From contig CAKVEA010000001.1 in assembly GCA_934728355.1 (NCBI GenBank), forward strand, positions 62,001 through 126,000: 64,000 nucleotides of DNA. Direction: 5' to 3'. Within the stretch, counting starts at the first letter, position 1. Each line of letters starts with the position of its first letter. This DNA is from an uncultured Eubacteriales bacterium (GTDB lineage: Bacteria; Bacillota; Clostridia; Oscillospirales; Acutalibacteraceae). A program made the position numbers and the translations under genes. Of this stretch, positions 18,570 to 27,848 are shown piece by piece. Below the pieces are notes generated by a model that was not told the origin of the DNA, did no database searches, and worked only from the letters and a program-made list of their open reading frames with translations.

Positions 18570-20681
18570 TTAAAAAACATGAAATGCTATTGTGAGTCCT
18601 GCAAAAACTATCGCAACTATTGAAGTAAGCTTTATAAGTATATTTATCGAAGGGCCGGAAGTATCTTTGAACGGATCTCCCACAGTATCTCCGACGACCG
18701 CAGCTTTATGGCATTGTGAGCCTTTTCCGCCTAAATTTCCTGCTTCAATATGTTTTTTAGCATTGTCCCATGCTCCTCCGGCATTTGACATCATTACTGC
18801 TAAAGCAAAACCTGTTATTGTTGTACCTGCTAAAAATCCTGCCACACCATTAACACCTAAAACAAGTCCCACAATAATTGGAACTACTACTGCTAAAATA
18901 GCAGGTAAAATCATTAATTTCTGGGAAGATTTAGTACAAAGGTCAACACAAGATTCATAATCAGGTTCCGCAGTACCATCTAAAATTCCTTTGACATTTT
19001 TAAATTGTCTTCTTACTTCATGAACTATACTCTGAGCTGCTTTTCCTACAGCTTCCATGGTTAAAGCAGCAAATAAAAATGGTATCATAGCACCTACAAA
19101 AAGCCCTACCAGAACAGGGGGATTAGTAATACTTAAATTAAGCGATAAAGTGGGTGATAAATTTTTAATCTCAGCAATATAGGCAGCAATTAAAGCAAGT
19201 GCTGTTAAAGCAGCTGAGCCTATTGCAAAACCTTTTCCTGTTGCAGCTGTAGTGTTTCCCAAAGAATCAAGAGCATCCGTTCTTTCACGCACTTCTTCTC
19301 CAAGACCTGCCATTTCAGCTATCCCACCAGCATTGTCTGCTATTGGTCCGTAAGCATCGGTTGCTAATGTTATTCCAAGGGTCGAAAGCATACTAACTGC
19401 TGCAACACCTATCCCATAAAGACCCCTATTAAAGCTAAGAGAATTAGAAACATCCCCTCCACAAGCAAAAAAGCTAACTAAAACAGTAGCACCTATTATA
19501 ATTACAGGCCAAACAGTAGAACTCATACCCAGAGAAAGTCCGCCGATTATAACAGTTGCCGGACCGGTTTCAGATGTTTGAGCTAATTTTTTAGTAGGAC
19601 TATAAGTGTCGGAAGTATAATACTCAGTGGTAAACCCTATTAATACACCTGCCACAAGACCTGCTATAACTCCATAGAAAATTCCTATATACTCAGGTAA
19701 AAGAAAATTAATAATAAAATACGAAGAAACAGCCATTAATCCTGCACTTATGTATGTTCCCATCCTAAGGGATTTCAATAAAGTTTTTTGTGTTGCTTTT
19801 TCTTTTGTTTTAATAAAAAACGTTCCAAAAATTGATGCTAAAATGCCTACAGAAGCTATAAGCATCGGGATAGCCATCCCTTTGGCTCCTAATCCAGCAC
19901 TTATTGCAAGTGCAATACTTGAAAGTATCGATCCAACATAAGACTCATATAAATCGGCACCCATTCCCGCAACGTCACCAACATTATCTCCTACATTGTC
20001 AGCAATAACAGCCGGATTTCTCGGATCATCTTCAGGTATGCCAGCTTCCACTTTTCCCACTAGGTCTGCACCAACATCAGCTGCTTTAGTAAATATTCCT
20101 CCACCGACTCTTGCAAACAAAGCCATACAAGATGCACCCATTCCGAATGTAAGCATATTTGAAGATATATGTTGAAGGAGTAAAGTATGATTGCTAATAA
20201 TTTCAACTTTTGAATACCAAAAATATCTTAAAAATACATACCATAAAGACAAATCTAAAAGTCCAAGTCCTACAACAACAAATCCCATAACAGAGCCAGC
20301 AGAAAATGCTACTCTAAGACCGTTATTAAGTCCCTTCTGAGCAGCACAAGCTGTACGAGTATTGGCCATAGTAGCTGTTTTCATACCTATAAATCCGGAA
20401 AGTGCAGAGAAAAATCCTCCGGTCAAAAACGCAAAGGGAACAAATTTATTCAAATATCCCATTAAAGAAAGAGAGAAAAGAATTACAAATACTGCCGAAA
20501 AAAATATTCCTACACCCTTATATTGGCGTTTCAAGTATGCACTTGCACCTCTTCTTATAAGACCCGAAAGTTTTATCATTTTATCTGTACCTTCAGAATG
20601 CATATGTACTTTTTTAAGCATTATGAAAGCAAAACTAATAGCAAATAACGATCCAATGAGTCCGCAAAGCATTAAATCCAT
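18570..20681 (-). CDS. hppA: membrane-bound ion-pumping pyrophosphatase, K+-dependent type
   Basis: An integral membrane pyrophosphatase of 703 residues with about 16 membrane helices, coupling PPi hydrolysis to H+ and/or Na+ export. The PPi/Mg site is seen in DVGADLVGKVEAG followed by DDPRNPAVIADNVGDNVGD. The second acidic cluster is DAYGPIADNAGGIAEMAG and the last is NAGGAWDNAKK. The sequence GNTTAATGKGF has Ala where K+-independent enzymes have Lys, placing it in the K+-dependent subfamily, which includes many Na+-pumping members; the ion is not settled. It stands alone, downstream of the ribosomal superoperon and on the same strand. The ribosome-binding site is weak. Confidence 0.95.
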   Translation of the reverse strand: MDLMLCGLIGSLFAISFAFIMLKKVHMHSEGTDKMIKLSGLIRRGASAYLKRQYKGVGIFFSAVFVILFSLSLMGYLNKFVPFAFLTGGFFSALSGFIGMKTATMANTRTACAAQKGLNNGLRVAFSAGSVMGFVVVGLGLLDLSLWYVFLRYFWYSKVEIISNHTLLLQHISSNMLTFGMGASCMALFARVGGGIFTKAADVGADLVGKVEAGIPEDDPRNPAVIADNVGDNVGDVAGMGADLYESYVGSILSSIALAISAGLGAKGMAIPMLIASVGILASIFGTFFIKTKEKATQKTLLKSLRMGTYISAGLMAVSSYFIINFLLPEYIGIFYGVIAGLVAGVLIGFTTEYYTSDTYSPTKKLAQTSETGPATVIIGGLSLGMSSTVWPVIIIGATVLVSFFACGGDVSNSLSFNRGLYGIGVAAVSMLSTLGITLATDAYGPIADNAGGIAEMAGLGEEVRERTDALDSLGNTTAATGKGFAIGSAALTALALIAAYIAEIKNLSPTLSLNLSITNPPVLVGLFVGAMIPFLFAALTMEAVGKAAQSIVHEVRRQFKNVKGILDGTAEPDYESCVDLCTKSSQKLMILPAILAVVVPIIVGLVLGVNGVAGFLAGTTITGFALAVMMSNAGGAWDNAKKHIEAGNLGGKGSQCHKAAVVGDTVGDPFKDTSGPSINILIKLTSIVAIVFAGLTIAFHVF

Positions 20682-20835
20682 AATTTTAACACTTACTTAT
20701 ATTTAACTTCTTTAAATTAAATATTTTCAGTATACCTACCTTTCTGCAAACGCATTACTATATTAAATTCGCCCATAACTCAAGTAAGATAAATTATTCG
20801 AGCATGGACGAATTTTTTTACTTTTTGTTAAAATA

Positions 20836-21177
20836 CTAGATTAGCTCCAATATGGCCATTTCAGCCGCATCGCCACGTCTGGGGCCAAGCTTGGTTATTC
20901 TGGTGTAACCACCGTTTTTACCTGCATACTTAGGAGCAATTTTTTCAAAAAGCTTTCTAGATACCTCTTTTTTAGTAACAAAAGACATAACCATACGTCT
21001 GTTATGAAGAGTATCAACTTTAGAAAGCGTTATCATTTTTTCTGCAAGACAGCGTACTTCTTTTGCACGAGTTAATGTTGTTTCAATTTTTTCATTTTCT
21101 AAAAGAAAAGTTACAAGTGCACGAAGCATAGCAATTCTGTGAGCAGTTGCTCTACCTAATTTTCTCTTCTTGGACAT
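20836..21177 (-). CDS. rplQ: 50S ribosomal protein L17
   Basis: L17 is a late gene product of the alpha operon and lies near the peptide exit region of the large subunit. The 113-residue protein begins with the typical [29 protein letters not shown] stretch and ends [19 protein letters not shown], as in the family. It is slightly shorter than the Bacillus protein (about 120). It is the last gene of the superoperon, 32 bases after rpoA. A weak stem with ATTCG/CGAAT near 20800-20818 might end transcription, but it is not convincing. Confidence 0.97.
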   Translation of the reverse strand: MSKKRKLGRATAHRIAMLRALVTFLLENEKIETTLTRAKEVRCLAEKMITLSKVDTLHNRRMVMSFVTKKEVSRKLFEKIAPKYAGKNGGYTRITKLGPRRGDAAEMAILELI

Positions 21178-21209
21178 CCTTATATTCCTCCTTTTCCATC
21201 TTTATTATC

Positions 21210-22160
21210 TTAGTCGCCTCTAGCAAGGTCAAGTCCCATAGAATTCAGCTTTTCAATTACCTCGTCAAGAGATTTTCTTCCTAAATTACGTACTTTTATC
21301 ATATCTTCTTCAGTACGACTTGTAAGATCTTTAACAGTGTTTATTCCTGCTCTTTTAAGACAGTTATAAGACCTAACGGAAAGCTCAAGCTCATCTATAG
21401 TAACATCTAAATTCTTAGAAGCATTATTTACCTCAGGTTCAACCATAACACTGGTCTTTTCAGCTATTTCAGAAAGTCCAAAGAACAGTTTGAAATGTTC
21501 AATCAATATTTTAGCACCTATTGAAACAGCTTCTTCAGCTAATATAACACCATTAGTCCAAACTTCCAACGAAAGCTTGTCGTAGTCTGTAATCTGACCT
21601 ACACGTGTATTTTCAACTGAATAATTAACTTTTAAAACAGGAGTATAAATTGAGTCAACAGGAAGTAAACCAATTACCTCTTCAGTCATAAAAGATTTAT
21701 TTCTTTCTGCTGAAACATATCCTCTTCCTTTGTCAAGTGTAATTTCCATGTCAAGTGTTGCATCTTCTCCCAATGTGGCTATGTGCCAATTTGGATTCAG
21801 AATTTCAACTTCACTATCATGAATTATTGTTCCGGAAGTAACTCCACACGGTCCTTTTGCATGTATTTCAACAGTTTTAGCTTCATCACAATTTAATTTA
21901 GCTAAAATTCCTTTGACGTTCAAAACTATTTCAGTTACATCTTCTTTTACACCGGGAATAGTTGAAAATTCATGTAAGACACCATCTATCTTAATAGATT
22001 TAGCTGCAACACCCGGTAAAGAAGAAAGCAAAATTCTTCTAAGGCTGTTACCCAAAGTATTTCCAAATCCTCTTTCAAGAGGTTCTACAACGAATTTGCC
22101 GTAAGTACCATCATCAGAAATTTCTGCAATGCTAATTCTCGGCTTTTCTATTTCAATCAT
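21210..22160 (-). CDS. rpoA: DNA-directed RNA polymerase subunit alpha
   Basis: The alpha subunit dimerises to scaffold RNA polymerase assembly and, through its C-terminal domain, contacts UP elements and activators. The 316-residue protein has an N-terminal assembly domain (about 1-230, with [20 protein letters not shown]) and a helix-hairpin-helix C-terminal domain (about 250-316). That domain contains [17 protein letters not shown] and [16 protein letters not shown]. Length is normal for Firmicutes. The ATG at 22160 follows a GAGGA site. It sits between rpsD and rplQ as in most bacteria. Confidence 0.98.
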   Translation of the reverse strand: MIEIEKPRISIAEISDDGTYGKFVVEPLERGFGNTLGNSLRRILLSSLPGVAAKSIKIDGVLHEFSTIPGVKEDVTEIVLNVKGILAKLNCDEAKTVEIHAKGPCGVTSGTIIHDSEVEILNPNWHIATLGEDATLDMEITLDKGRGYVSAERNKSFMTEEVIGLLPVDSIYTPVLKVNYSVENTRVGQITDYDKLSLEVWTNGVILAEEAVSIGAKILIEHFKLFFGLSEIAEKTSVMVEPEVNNASKNLDVTIDELELSVRSYNCLKRAGINTVKDLTSRTEEDMIKVRNLGRKSLDEVIEKLNSMGLDLARGD

Positions 22161-22204
22161 TAAATCCTCCTCAACAGTATTTTAAAACTATTTTGAAATA
22201 AATG

Positions 22205-22834
22205 TTATTTGGAGTACAATTCAACGATAAGTGTTTCTTGAACTTCTAAATCAATATCTTCCCTTGCCGGTAAAGAAATCTTTTTAGCTTCAAACTTATT
22301 TGAATCAAGTTCAAGCCATTTAGGAACAACTCTTGAAGAATTTGATTCTATTAAAGACTTAAATTTAGAATTGCTTAAAGATTTTTCATCCACAGTTATA
22401 ACATCTCCGACCTTAACTAAGAAAGAAGGAATGTTAACACGTTTTCCATTAACTTTAAAATGCTTATGGACTACGAGTTGTCTTGCTTCAGGACGTGAAC
22501 TTGCCCATCCTAAACGATAAACTACGTTATCAAGACGAGACTCAAGAATTGCCAGTAAATTTTCACCGGTTTTTCCTTCTTTCATCTTTGTAGCAAGTTC
22601 AAAATAATGTGAAAATTGATTTTCTAAAACTCCATAATAACGACGAGCTTTTTGTTTTGCACGAAGTTGAAGTCCATATTCAGTTAATTTCTTACGTCCC
22701 TGACCATGTTGGCCCGGTGCGTACGGACGACGGGAAATAGCACATTTACCCGTATAACATCTTTCACCCTTTAAGAAAAGTTTTTGACCTTCTCTGCGGC
22801 ATAATCTGCACACAGCTCCTGTATATCTTGCCAT
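22205..22834 (-). CDS. rpsD: 30S ribosomal protein S4 (zinc-binding form)
   Basis: S4 is a primary 16S rRNA binder at the body of the 30S subunit and a translational regulator in many species. The 209-residue protein carries four N-terminal cysteines, C9, C12, C26 and C31, the C+ or zinc-binding form. An S4 RNA-binding domain follows in the middle ([22 protein letters not shown]). In E. coli, rpsD also sits in the alpha operon, whereas in Bacillus subtilis it is separate. Here it is between rpsK and rpoA. Start ATG at 22834 follows GGGAGG. Confidence 0.98.
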   Translation of the reverse strand: MARYTGAVCRLCRREGQKLFLKGERCYTGKCAISRRPYAPGQHGQGRKKLTEYGLQLRAKQKARRYYGVLENQFSHYFELATKMKEGKTGENLLAILESRLDNVVYRLGWASSRPEARQLVVHKHFKVNGKRVNIPSFLVKVGDVITVDEKSLSNSKFKSLIESNSSRVVPKWLELDSNKFEAKKISLPAREDIDLEVQETLIVELYSK

Positions 22835-22864
22835 ATTCTTTTACTACACCTCCCAGTTTAATTA

Positions 22865-23269
22865 TTAAACACGTCTTCTTTTTGGTGGACGACAACCATT
22901 ATGAGGAATTGGTGTTACGTCCTTAATCATACTAATTTCAAGTCCTGCTGCTTGAAGCGCACGAATTGCTGCTTCTCTTCCTGACCCAGGACCTTTAACA
23001 TAAACTTCAACCGACTTAAGTCCATGTTCCATAGCGGCTTTAGCTGCTACATCAGCTGCTGTTTGAGCTGCAAACGGAGTGGATTTTTTAGAGCCTTTAA
23101 AACCAAGGCCTCCTGCACTTGCCCAAGATATAGAATTTCCCTCTACATCAGTAATAGTTACTATTGTATTATTAAAAGTCGATTGAATATGTGCTGCTCC
23201 GCGTTCGATATTCTTTCTGTCACGGCGTCTGCGAACTTGCGACTTTTTAGCACCCGTTTTTACTGCCAT
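22865..23269 (-). CDS. rpsK: 30S ribosomal protein S11
   Basis: S11 lines the mRNA exit/E-site platform of the small subunit. The 134-residue protein has the family's [18 protein letters not shown] start, the [11 protein letters not shown] stretch, and the C-terminal motif [17 protein letters not shown]. Start ATG at 23269 follows AAAGGAGG. It lies 19 bases after rpsM. Length is normal. Confidence 0.98.
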   Translation of the reverse strand: MAVKTGAKKSQVRRRRDRKNIERGAAHIQSTFNNTIVTITDVEGNSISWASAGGLGFKGSKKSTPFAAQTAADVAAKAAMEHGLKSVEVYVKGPGSGREAAIRALQAAGLEISMIKDVTPIPHNGCRPPKRRRV

Positions 23270-23287
23270 TAAAATTTTCCTCCTTTA

Positions 23288-23656
23288 CTAACCTTTCTTA
23301 TTTGCTATCGTTTTCTTTGGACCTTTTCTGGTTCTTGCATTTGTTTTAGATCTTTGTCCGCGAACTGGTAAACCTTTTCTGTGACGAACTCCTCTATAGC
23401 ATCCGATTTCAATTAATCTTTTTATATTGAATGCTATTTCGCTTCTCAAGTCACCTTCAACCTTATAATTTTTGTCAATACAGTTTCTGATTTTAGAAAT
23501 ATCTTCTTCTGTTAAATCACGAACTCTTGTATCAGGATTAATTTTTGTTTCTTCTATTATTTTCTTTGAAGTTGTACGTCCAATACCGTATATATAAGTA
23601 AGACCTACTTCAACTCTCTTATCTCTTGGTAAATCTACGCCTGAAATACGCGCCAT
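23288..23656 (-). CDS. rpsM: 30S ribosomal protein S13
   Basis: S13 sits in the 30S head and contacts P-site tRNA and the B1 intersubunit bridges. The 122-residue protein begins [21 protein letters not shown] and has the helix-hairpin-helix region. Its basic tail, rich in RTKGPKK-like residues, reaches the tRNA. Start ATG follows GGAGGTGTAA. It follows rpmJ by 25 bases, the standard order infA-rpmJ-rpsM-rpsK. Confidence 0.98.
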   Translation of the reverse strand: MARISGVDLPRDKRVEVGLTYIYGIGRTTSKKIIEETKINPDTRVRDLTEEDISKIRNCIDKNYKVEGDLRSEIAFNIKRLIEIGCYRGVRHRKGLPVRGQRSKTNARTRKGPKKTIANKKG

Positions 23657-23681
23657 TTAAATTACACCTCCATATTTTAAT

Positions 23682-23795
23682 CTAGCCTTGTCTTTGCTTA
23701 TGTTTAGGATTTTCACATATTACCATGACTTTTCTATGTCTTTTTATTACTTTACATTTATCGCAAAGTTTTTTAACAGAGGGCCTAACTTTCAT
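23682..23795 (-). CDS. rpmJ: 50S ribosomal protein L36 (zinc form)
   Basis: A 37-residue protein read by hand from the minus strand, starting [20 protein letters not shown] and ending [11 protein letters not shown]. It has the C-x2-C...C...H zinc ligands (C11, C14, C27, H32) of the C+ L36, the smallest large-subunit protein. The ATG at 23795 lies 10 bases inside the end of infA. Its ribosome-binding site, AAAGGATG, is therefore within the extended infA tail, so the two are probably coupled. Confidence 0.95.
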   Translation of the reverse strand: MKVRPSVKKLCDKCKVIKRHRKVMVICENPKHKQRQG

Positions 23796-24102
23796 TGTCT
23801 GTTTCACATCCTTTGCCTAGTGTATTTGAGCCACCCAGCTTCTGAGTTTCCGTATTTTCACTGGATGATTCAGATTTTGTACTGTTTTTAACACGCCATG
23901 TAATTCTTCCACGAGTTAAATCGTAAGGTGAAATTTCAACCTTAACGGTGTCATTTTGCAAAATTTTAATGTAGTTCATTCTGAGCTTACCGGATATATG
24001 AGCAAGGATCACTTTTCCGTTTGGAAGCTCAACTTTAAACATTGCATTTGGTAAAACCTCTACAACTTTACCTTCTAACTCAATTGCGTCTTCTTTAGAC
24101 AT
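23785..24102 (-). CDS. infA: translation initiation factor IF-1 with C-terminal extension
   Basis: IF-1 binds the ribosomal A site and helps IF-2 and IF-3 during initiation. Residues 1-72 match the standard S1-fold protein ([30 protein letters not shown]..., ending [13 protein letters not shown]). The usual factor stops there at 71-73 residues. Here the frame continues for about 33 more residues, rich in Ser, Glu, Thr, Asn and Gly, ending ETDNES, and runs 11 bases into rpmJ. No stop codon is seen near the normal end. The extension looks disordered and acidic; its role is unknown. Start ATG follows AAAGGAGC. Confidence 0.95.
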   Translation of the reverse strand: MSKEDAIELEGKVVEVLPNAMFKVELPNGKVILAHISGKLRMNYIKILQNDTVKVEISPYDLTRGRITWRVKNSTKSESSSENTETQKLGGSNTLGKGCETDNES

Positions 24103-24164
24103 ATTTCAAAGGAGCAATAATTAATTTTGCTTATCCATAAAAGATACACTCAAAAGAATTATGC

Positions 24165-24410
24165 TCAATTCACCACCTTTTCTCTAAACTGTCTTAAAAA
24201 CACTCTTATTGATTTATTACTTTGTAAATCAAGATTTTTTAAAACAGTTCTTGTAGCCTTTAAATGTACAATATTTTTTGACTTTGGTTTTTCTAGAGTA
24301 CGATTTTTACCATCGCAGACAAAAACACGATTACCTTCGCACCTTATTACCACTTGAAAATTACCTTTGTCATGGCCTGCAAGTGAATAAACTACTAATC
24401 CCTTTTCCAA
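24165..24410 (-). CDS. KOW-domain RNA-binding protein (L14e-like)
   Basis: An 81-residue protein that begins (M)EKGLVVYSLAGHDKGNFQVV, a KOW-type motif as in the L14e/L27e-like proteins found between map and infA in many Clostridia. It likely binds RNA or the ribosome; its precise role is not established. The start is TTG at 24410, placed eight bases after GGAGGG. It follows map by 15 bases and precedes infA by 62 bases. The C-terminal half is basic (LRQFREKVVN). Confidence 0.85.
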   Translation of the reverse strand: MEKGLVVYSLAGHDKGNFQVVIRCEGNRVFVCDGKNRTLEKPKSKNIVHLKATRTVLKNLDLQSNKSIRVFLRQFREKVVN

Positions 24411-24425
24411 ATCAATAGCCCTCCT

Positions 24426-25178
24426 TTAATTTGGGTCCGTTAAAATAACAGGACCATCTGGAGTAATTGCTATTGTGTTTTCAAAATGCGCAGATAATTT
24501 TCCATCTGCAGTAATAGTAGTCCACTTGTCATCTAAAACTTTAACATCTCCGGAACCTATGTTTACCATGGGTTCAATTGCAATTGTCATACCCGGCATA
24601 AGACGCATTCCATGATCCTTATGGCCATAATTAGGAACAGAAGGTTCCTCGTGTAAATGCGCACCTACTCCATGGCCTACGAAATCTCGTACCACCGAGT
24701 AGCCACGTGCTTCAACATACTCTTCAACTGCATTACCGATATCTCCGACTCTATTCCCTGAAACAGCTAATTTTATACCTTCAAATAAGCTTTCTTTAGT
24801 AGTATCTAAAAGTCTTTTAGCTTCATCAGTTATATCTCCGCAAGCAAAAGTATAAGCATTATCTCCATGATATCCATCAAAAAATGCACCAACATCTATG
24901 CTTACTATGTCTCCGGATCTAATAATGCGAGATGAACTGGGTATGCCATGGATAACTTCTTCATTCACAGAAATACAACAGCTTGAAGGAAAACCATTAT
25001 AATTAAGAAAAGAAGCTTTAGCACCAACTGATTTAAAATATTTTCTTACTATACTATCAATCTCAAGAGTACTAATTCCGGGTTCTACAGCCTCTCCTGC
25101 AAGCTTTAAAGCTCTTGCGGAAATTCTTCCGGCCTCTCTCATCTTAACCAACTCTTTAGCAGTTTTCAACCTCACCAT
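24426..25178 (-). CDS. map: type I methionine aminopeptidase
   Basis: Removes the initiator methionine from nascent proteins. The 250-residue pita-bread fold enzyme has the five metal ligands in order: Asp in SIDVGAFFDGYHGD (two Asp), His in GHGVGAHLHEEP, Glu in AIEPMVN and the C-terminal Glu in HFENTIAI. It lacks the N-terminal zinc-finger extension of some types, so it is type Ia. Start ATG at 25178 follows AAAGGAG. It lies six bases after adk, a common pairing in the spc operon. Confidence 0.97.
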   Translation of the reverse strand: MVRLKTAKELVKMREAGRISARALKLAGEAVEPGISTLEIDSIVRKYFKSVGAKASFLNYNGFPSSCCISVNEEVIHGIPSSSRIIRSGDIVSIDVGAFFDGYHGDNAYTFACGDITDEAKRLLDTTKESLFEGIKLAVSGNRVGDIGNAVEEYVEARGYSVVRDFVGHGVGAHLHEEPSVPNYGHKDHGMRLMPGMTIAIEPMVNIGSGDVKVLDDKWTTITADGKLSAHFENTIAITPDGPVILTDPN

Positions 25179-25184
25179 ATTTTT

Positions 25185-25823
25185 TTATTCTCCTTTAAGG
25201 ATTTTAAACACACTTTCTGTGATTTCCGCCAGAGGCTTAGATCCATTAACGATTTCTCTTTGTCCTTTTTTATCGTAGTATTCTTTTAAAGGAAGAGTCT
25301 GTTCGTTATAAATTTTCAAACGCTCTCTAACTGTTTCTTCATTGTCATCCATACGTTGAACAAGGGTGCCTGCACAAACATCGCATTTTCCGTTTTCACG
25401 GGGTCTTTTATCTGTGTTTACATTGTAAACTCTTGCACATTTTTCGCAGACACGACGCCCAGACATTCTCTTATAAATAATATCCTCATCAACTTCTATG
25501 TCAATAACATGATCGATAGGAATATTTAATTTGTCCAAAGCTTCAGCTTGAGCTATTGTCCTCGGGAAGCCATCAAGTATAAAACCGTTTTTACAATCGT
25601 CTTTCTTTATTCTTTCAACAACAATTCCGATAACAACTTCATCCGGAACAAGATGTCCTTTATCAATAAAAGACTTAGCTTTCAATCCCATTTCAGTACC
25701 GTTTTTCAGAGCCTCTCTTATAATATTTCCGGTAGAAATAATAGGGATTTTAAAATAATCGGTTATTACTTCAGCCTGTGTACCTTTTCCGGCACCAGGT
25801 GCTCCTAAAAGTATAATGTTCAT
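25185..25823 (-). CDS. adk: adenylate kinase, zinc-lid form
   Basis: Interconverts 2 ADP with ATP and AMP, keeping adenylate balance. The 212-residue protein has the P-loop GAPGAGKGT at residues 7-15 and the AMP-binding LDGFPRT motif near 84. A long LID domain carries four zinc-binding cysteines (CEKC...CDVC, about 130-153), the Gram-positive form. The ATG follows AAGGAGTTCTGATTA. It is separated from secY by 160 bases that hold a stem-loop but no clear gene. Confidence 0.97.
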   Translation of the reverse strand: MNIILLGAPGAGKGTQAEVITDYFKIPIISTGNIIREALKNGTEMGLKAKSFIDKGHLVPDEVVIGIVVERIKKDDCKNGFILDGFPRTIAQAEALDKLNIPIDHVIDIEVDEDIIYKRMSGRRVCEKCARVYNVNTDKRPRENGKCDVCAGTLVQRMDDNEETVRERLKIYNEQTLPLKEYYDKKGQREIVNGSKPLAEITESVFKILKGE

Positions 25824-25947
25824 TAATCAGAACTCCTTTTCATAAAGTTTAGACGATACTCTATCATTAAAAAGCCGAACTATCTCTTAATAAAGACATC
25901 TTTAAGCTTAATGCTGCTCGTCAACGTTACAATAAGTTTGTTGAAAT

Positions 25948-25966
25948 CACCGGAAATAATCCGGTG
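25948..25966 (-). other. stem-loop between secY and adk
   Basis: CACCGG and CCGGTG, with loop AAATAAT, form a compact hairpin shortly after the secY stop in the 160-base gap before adk. There is no T-tract, so it is not a canonical terminator; it may stabilise or process the polycistronic RNA. The rest of the gap shows no ORF. Confidence 0.45.
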
Positions 25967-25983
25967 AAATTAACAATATTCAA

Positions 25984-27309
25984 TTAACCAAGAAAACCTT
26001 TATAGTGGCGCATCATGAGCTGAGACTCTAACTGTTTAACAGTTTCCAAAGCAACACCAACCATAATTATAATTGAAGTGCCACCCATAGAAAGATTGTT
26101 CATACCTGTTAAAGTTGTAAAGCCCATTGGCAAAAATGCAATAACTGCTAAGAATAATGCACCTAAAAAAGTTACTTTAGATAAAACTTTTCCAATATAA
26201 TCTGCTGTTGGTTTTCCAGGACGAATTCCAGGTATAACAGCGTTACTTTGACGCAAATTGTTGGCTATTTCAACAGGGTTATAAGTTATTTCAACATAAA
26301 AATATGCAAAAATAAATATTAAAAAGAAATAGCAAACACTATATACCGGTCCGTTTAATGCGAAAGAGTCCAACACATTTTTCCAAAATCCAGTTGGTTT
26401 CGCAAAGAAATTAACATAATTTGGAACCATAAGAATCGAAGAAGCAAATATTATAGGCATAACACCAGCAATACCAACTTTCAAAGGTATGTAGCTGCTC
26501 TGTCCTGCATACATTTTCCTTCCTGCAGTTCTTTGTGCATATTGTATAGGAATTCTTCTTTCAGCATCATTCATTGAAACAATCATCCACATTAAAAATA
26601 AGAACAAAACTATAAACAACGGAACATACACATAGAACATATAAAAGTTTTCTGGCATTGCAACTGCAAGTGAAAAATATCCTATTAATTTTGCAATTAA
26701 ATTTGGCATTCTGGAAACCATACCTGCAAACATTAAAATAGATACACCATTTCCAACACCTTTAACATTAACTTGCTCACCAAGCCACATTATAAGAGCA
26801 GCACCTGCAGTGAACGAAAGTACTATAATAGCTCCAACAAAAATGCCTGCCCAGCCCTCAGTATACTTAACAATAGGAACCCCTTGAAAACTTCCATGAC
26901 TCAAATATAAATAAAATGCAGTTCCCTGAAAAAGAGCTAATACTATTGTTACAAACCGAGTAATAGCAGTTAATTTTTTTCTTCCTTCTTCTCCTTCTTT
27001 TTGCAAAGATTCAAGATAGGGAATAGCAACTGTCATAAGTTGAATTACGATAGAAGCATTAATATAAGGAGACACTGACATTGCAAATATAGTAGCCTGA
27101 GCAAATGCTCCTCCGGACAAAGTATCCAAATAATTAAGAATTGAAGCATTATCTCCTAAGCTACCCATCATTCCTGCAAGCGCTTCAACATTTAAAAACG
27201 GTACAGGAATGATAGAACCTATTCTAAAGATAACTATTATCATAATAGTAAAAAGTAATTTTTGCCTCAGCTCTTTTACTTTCCAAGAGTTTATTAACGT
27301 CTTGATCAA
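25984..27309 (-). CDS. secY: preprotein translocase subunit SecY
   Basis: The core channel of the Sec translocon, exporting unfolded proteins and inserting membrane proteins. The 441-residue sequence has about ten transmembrane helices. It has the plug-region motif GGAFAQATIFAMSVSPYI, the periplasmic/cytosolic loop RTAGRKMYAGQSSYIPLKV, and GIRPGKPTADYI near the C-terminus. The start is TTG at 27309, immediately after the rplO stop codon, with GGAGGTGATC eight bases before it inside rplO. The promoter upstream of rplO (27820-27848) probably serves this gene too. Confidence 0.98.
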   Translation of the reverse strand: MIKTLINSWKVKELRQKLLFTIMIIVIFRIGSIIPVPFLNVEALAGMMGSLGDNASILNYLDTLSGGAFAQATIFAMSVSPYINASIVIQLMTVAIPYLESLQKEGEEGRKKLTAITRFVTIVLALFQGTAFYLYLSHGSFQGVPIVKYTEGWAGIFVGAIIVLSFTAGAALIMWLGEQVNVKGVGNGVSILMFAGMVSRMPNLIAKLIGYFSLAVAMPENFYMFYVYVPLFIVLFLFLMWMIVSMNDAERRIPIQYAQRTAGRKMYAGQSSYIPLKVGIAGVMPIIFASSILMVPNYVNFFAKPTGFWKNVLDSFALNGPVYSVCYFFLIFIFAYFYVEITYNPVEIANNLRQSNAVIPGIRPGKPTADYIGKVLSKVTFLGALFLAVIAFLPMGFTTLTGMNNLSMGGTSIIIMVGVALETVKQLESQLMMRHYKGFLG

Positions 27310-27750
27310 TTAGATCACCTCCGCCTTCCCTCCTGCAGATTGAATTTTTTCAATTGCAGATTTCGAAAACATCTGTGCTTTAACTGTTAAATTTTTAGTA
27401 AGGTTACCATTACCCAAAATCTTGATTTTATCAAAATGACGTTTTATAAGACCCATGCTAATAAGTTCATTTGCATCAACAACTGAACCTTCACCAAATT
27501 TTTCTAAGTCTCCAACATTTATAGAAACAACTTTCTTGGCGAATATATTTTTAAATCCTCTCTTTGGGATTCTTCTTTGAAGAGGCATTTGACCCCCTTC
27601 AAAACCAGGTCTAATACTTCCACCGGATCTTGCTTTTTGACCTTTGTGTCCTTTTCCGGCAGTTTTTCCTTGTCCTGAACCGTGACCCCTTCCAATCCTT
27701 TTAGGAGCTTTTCTTGAACCTTCAGGACATACTAAATCGTGAAGTTCCAT
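27310..27750 (-). CDS. rplO: 50S ribosomal protein L15
   Basis: L15 is a late-assembling large-subunit protein. The 146-residue sequence begins MELHDLVCPEGSRKAPKRIGRGHGSG and has the G-rich KTAGKGHKGQKARSGG region, the FEGGQMPLQRRIPKRGF stretch and a C-terminal L18e/L15-type fold. I chose ATG 27750 over an in-frame GTG four codons upstream, because GGAGGTG lies 11 bases before it. It normally follows rpmD, but no rpmD is present and a promoter occupies the gap. Confidence 0.97.
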   Translation of the reverse strand: MELHDLVCPEGSRKAPKRIGRGHGSGQGKTAGKGHKGQKARSGGSIRPGFEGGQMPLQRRIPKRGFKNIFAKKVVSINVGDLEKFGEGSVVDANELISMGLIKRHFDKIKILGNGNLTKNLTVKAQMFSKSAIEKIQSAGGKAEVI

Positions 27751-27790
27751 GATTAAATTCACCTCCTATTTTTTTATAAAAATAATATAT

Positions 27791-27813
27791 TGCACATTCA
27801 TTCTCAGTGTGCA
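27791..27813 (-). promoter_or_regulatory. stem-loop in the rplO leader
   Basis: TGCACA and TGTGCA, separated by 11 bases, form a 6-bp stem between the promoter -10 box and the rplO Shine-Dalgarno sequence. The structure is too short to classify; it could be an mRNA 5'-end stabiliser or a regulator site. Confidence 0.35.
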
Positions 27814-27819
27814 GCTAAA

Positions 27820-27848
27820 ATTGTACCACATAGAAACCGGTAAAACAA
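27820..27848 (-). promoter_or_regulatory. internal sigma-A promoter before rplO-secY
   Basis: Minus-strand TTGTTT (27843-27848), 17-base spacer and TACAAT (27820-27825). It begins at the base next to the rpsE stop codon and lies where rpmD is usually found. Confidence 0.7.

Noticed and set aside
20690..20830. Strong hppA promoter and rplQ terminator
   Set aside because: TTGAGT with a poor -10 box, and a weak stem, were seen, but neither is good enough to list.
23688..23891. 67-residue plus-strand ORF
   Set aside because: It is a shadow of rpmJ and the infA tail on the other strand.
25824..25983. Separate promoter or small RNA between secY and adk
   Set aside because: Only a short stem-loop is convincing; candidate -35 and -10 boxes do not pair at proper spacing.
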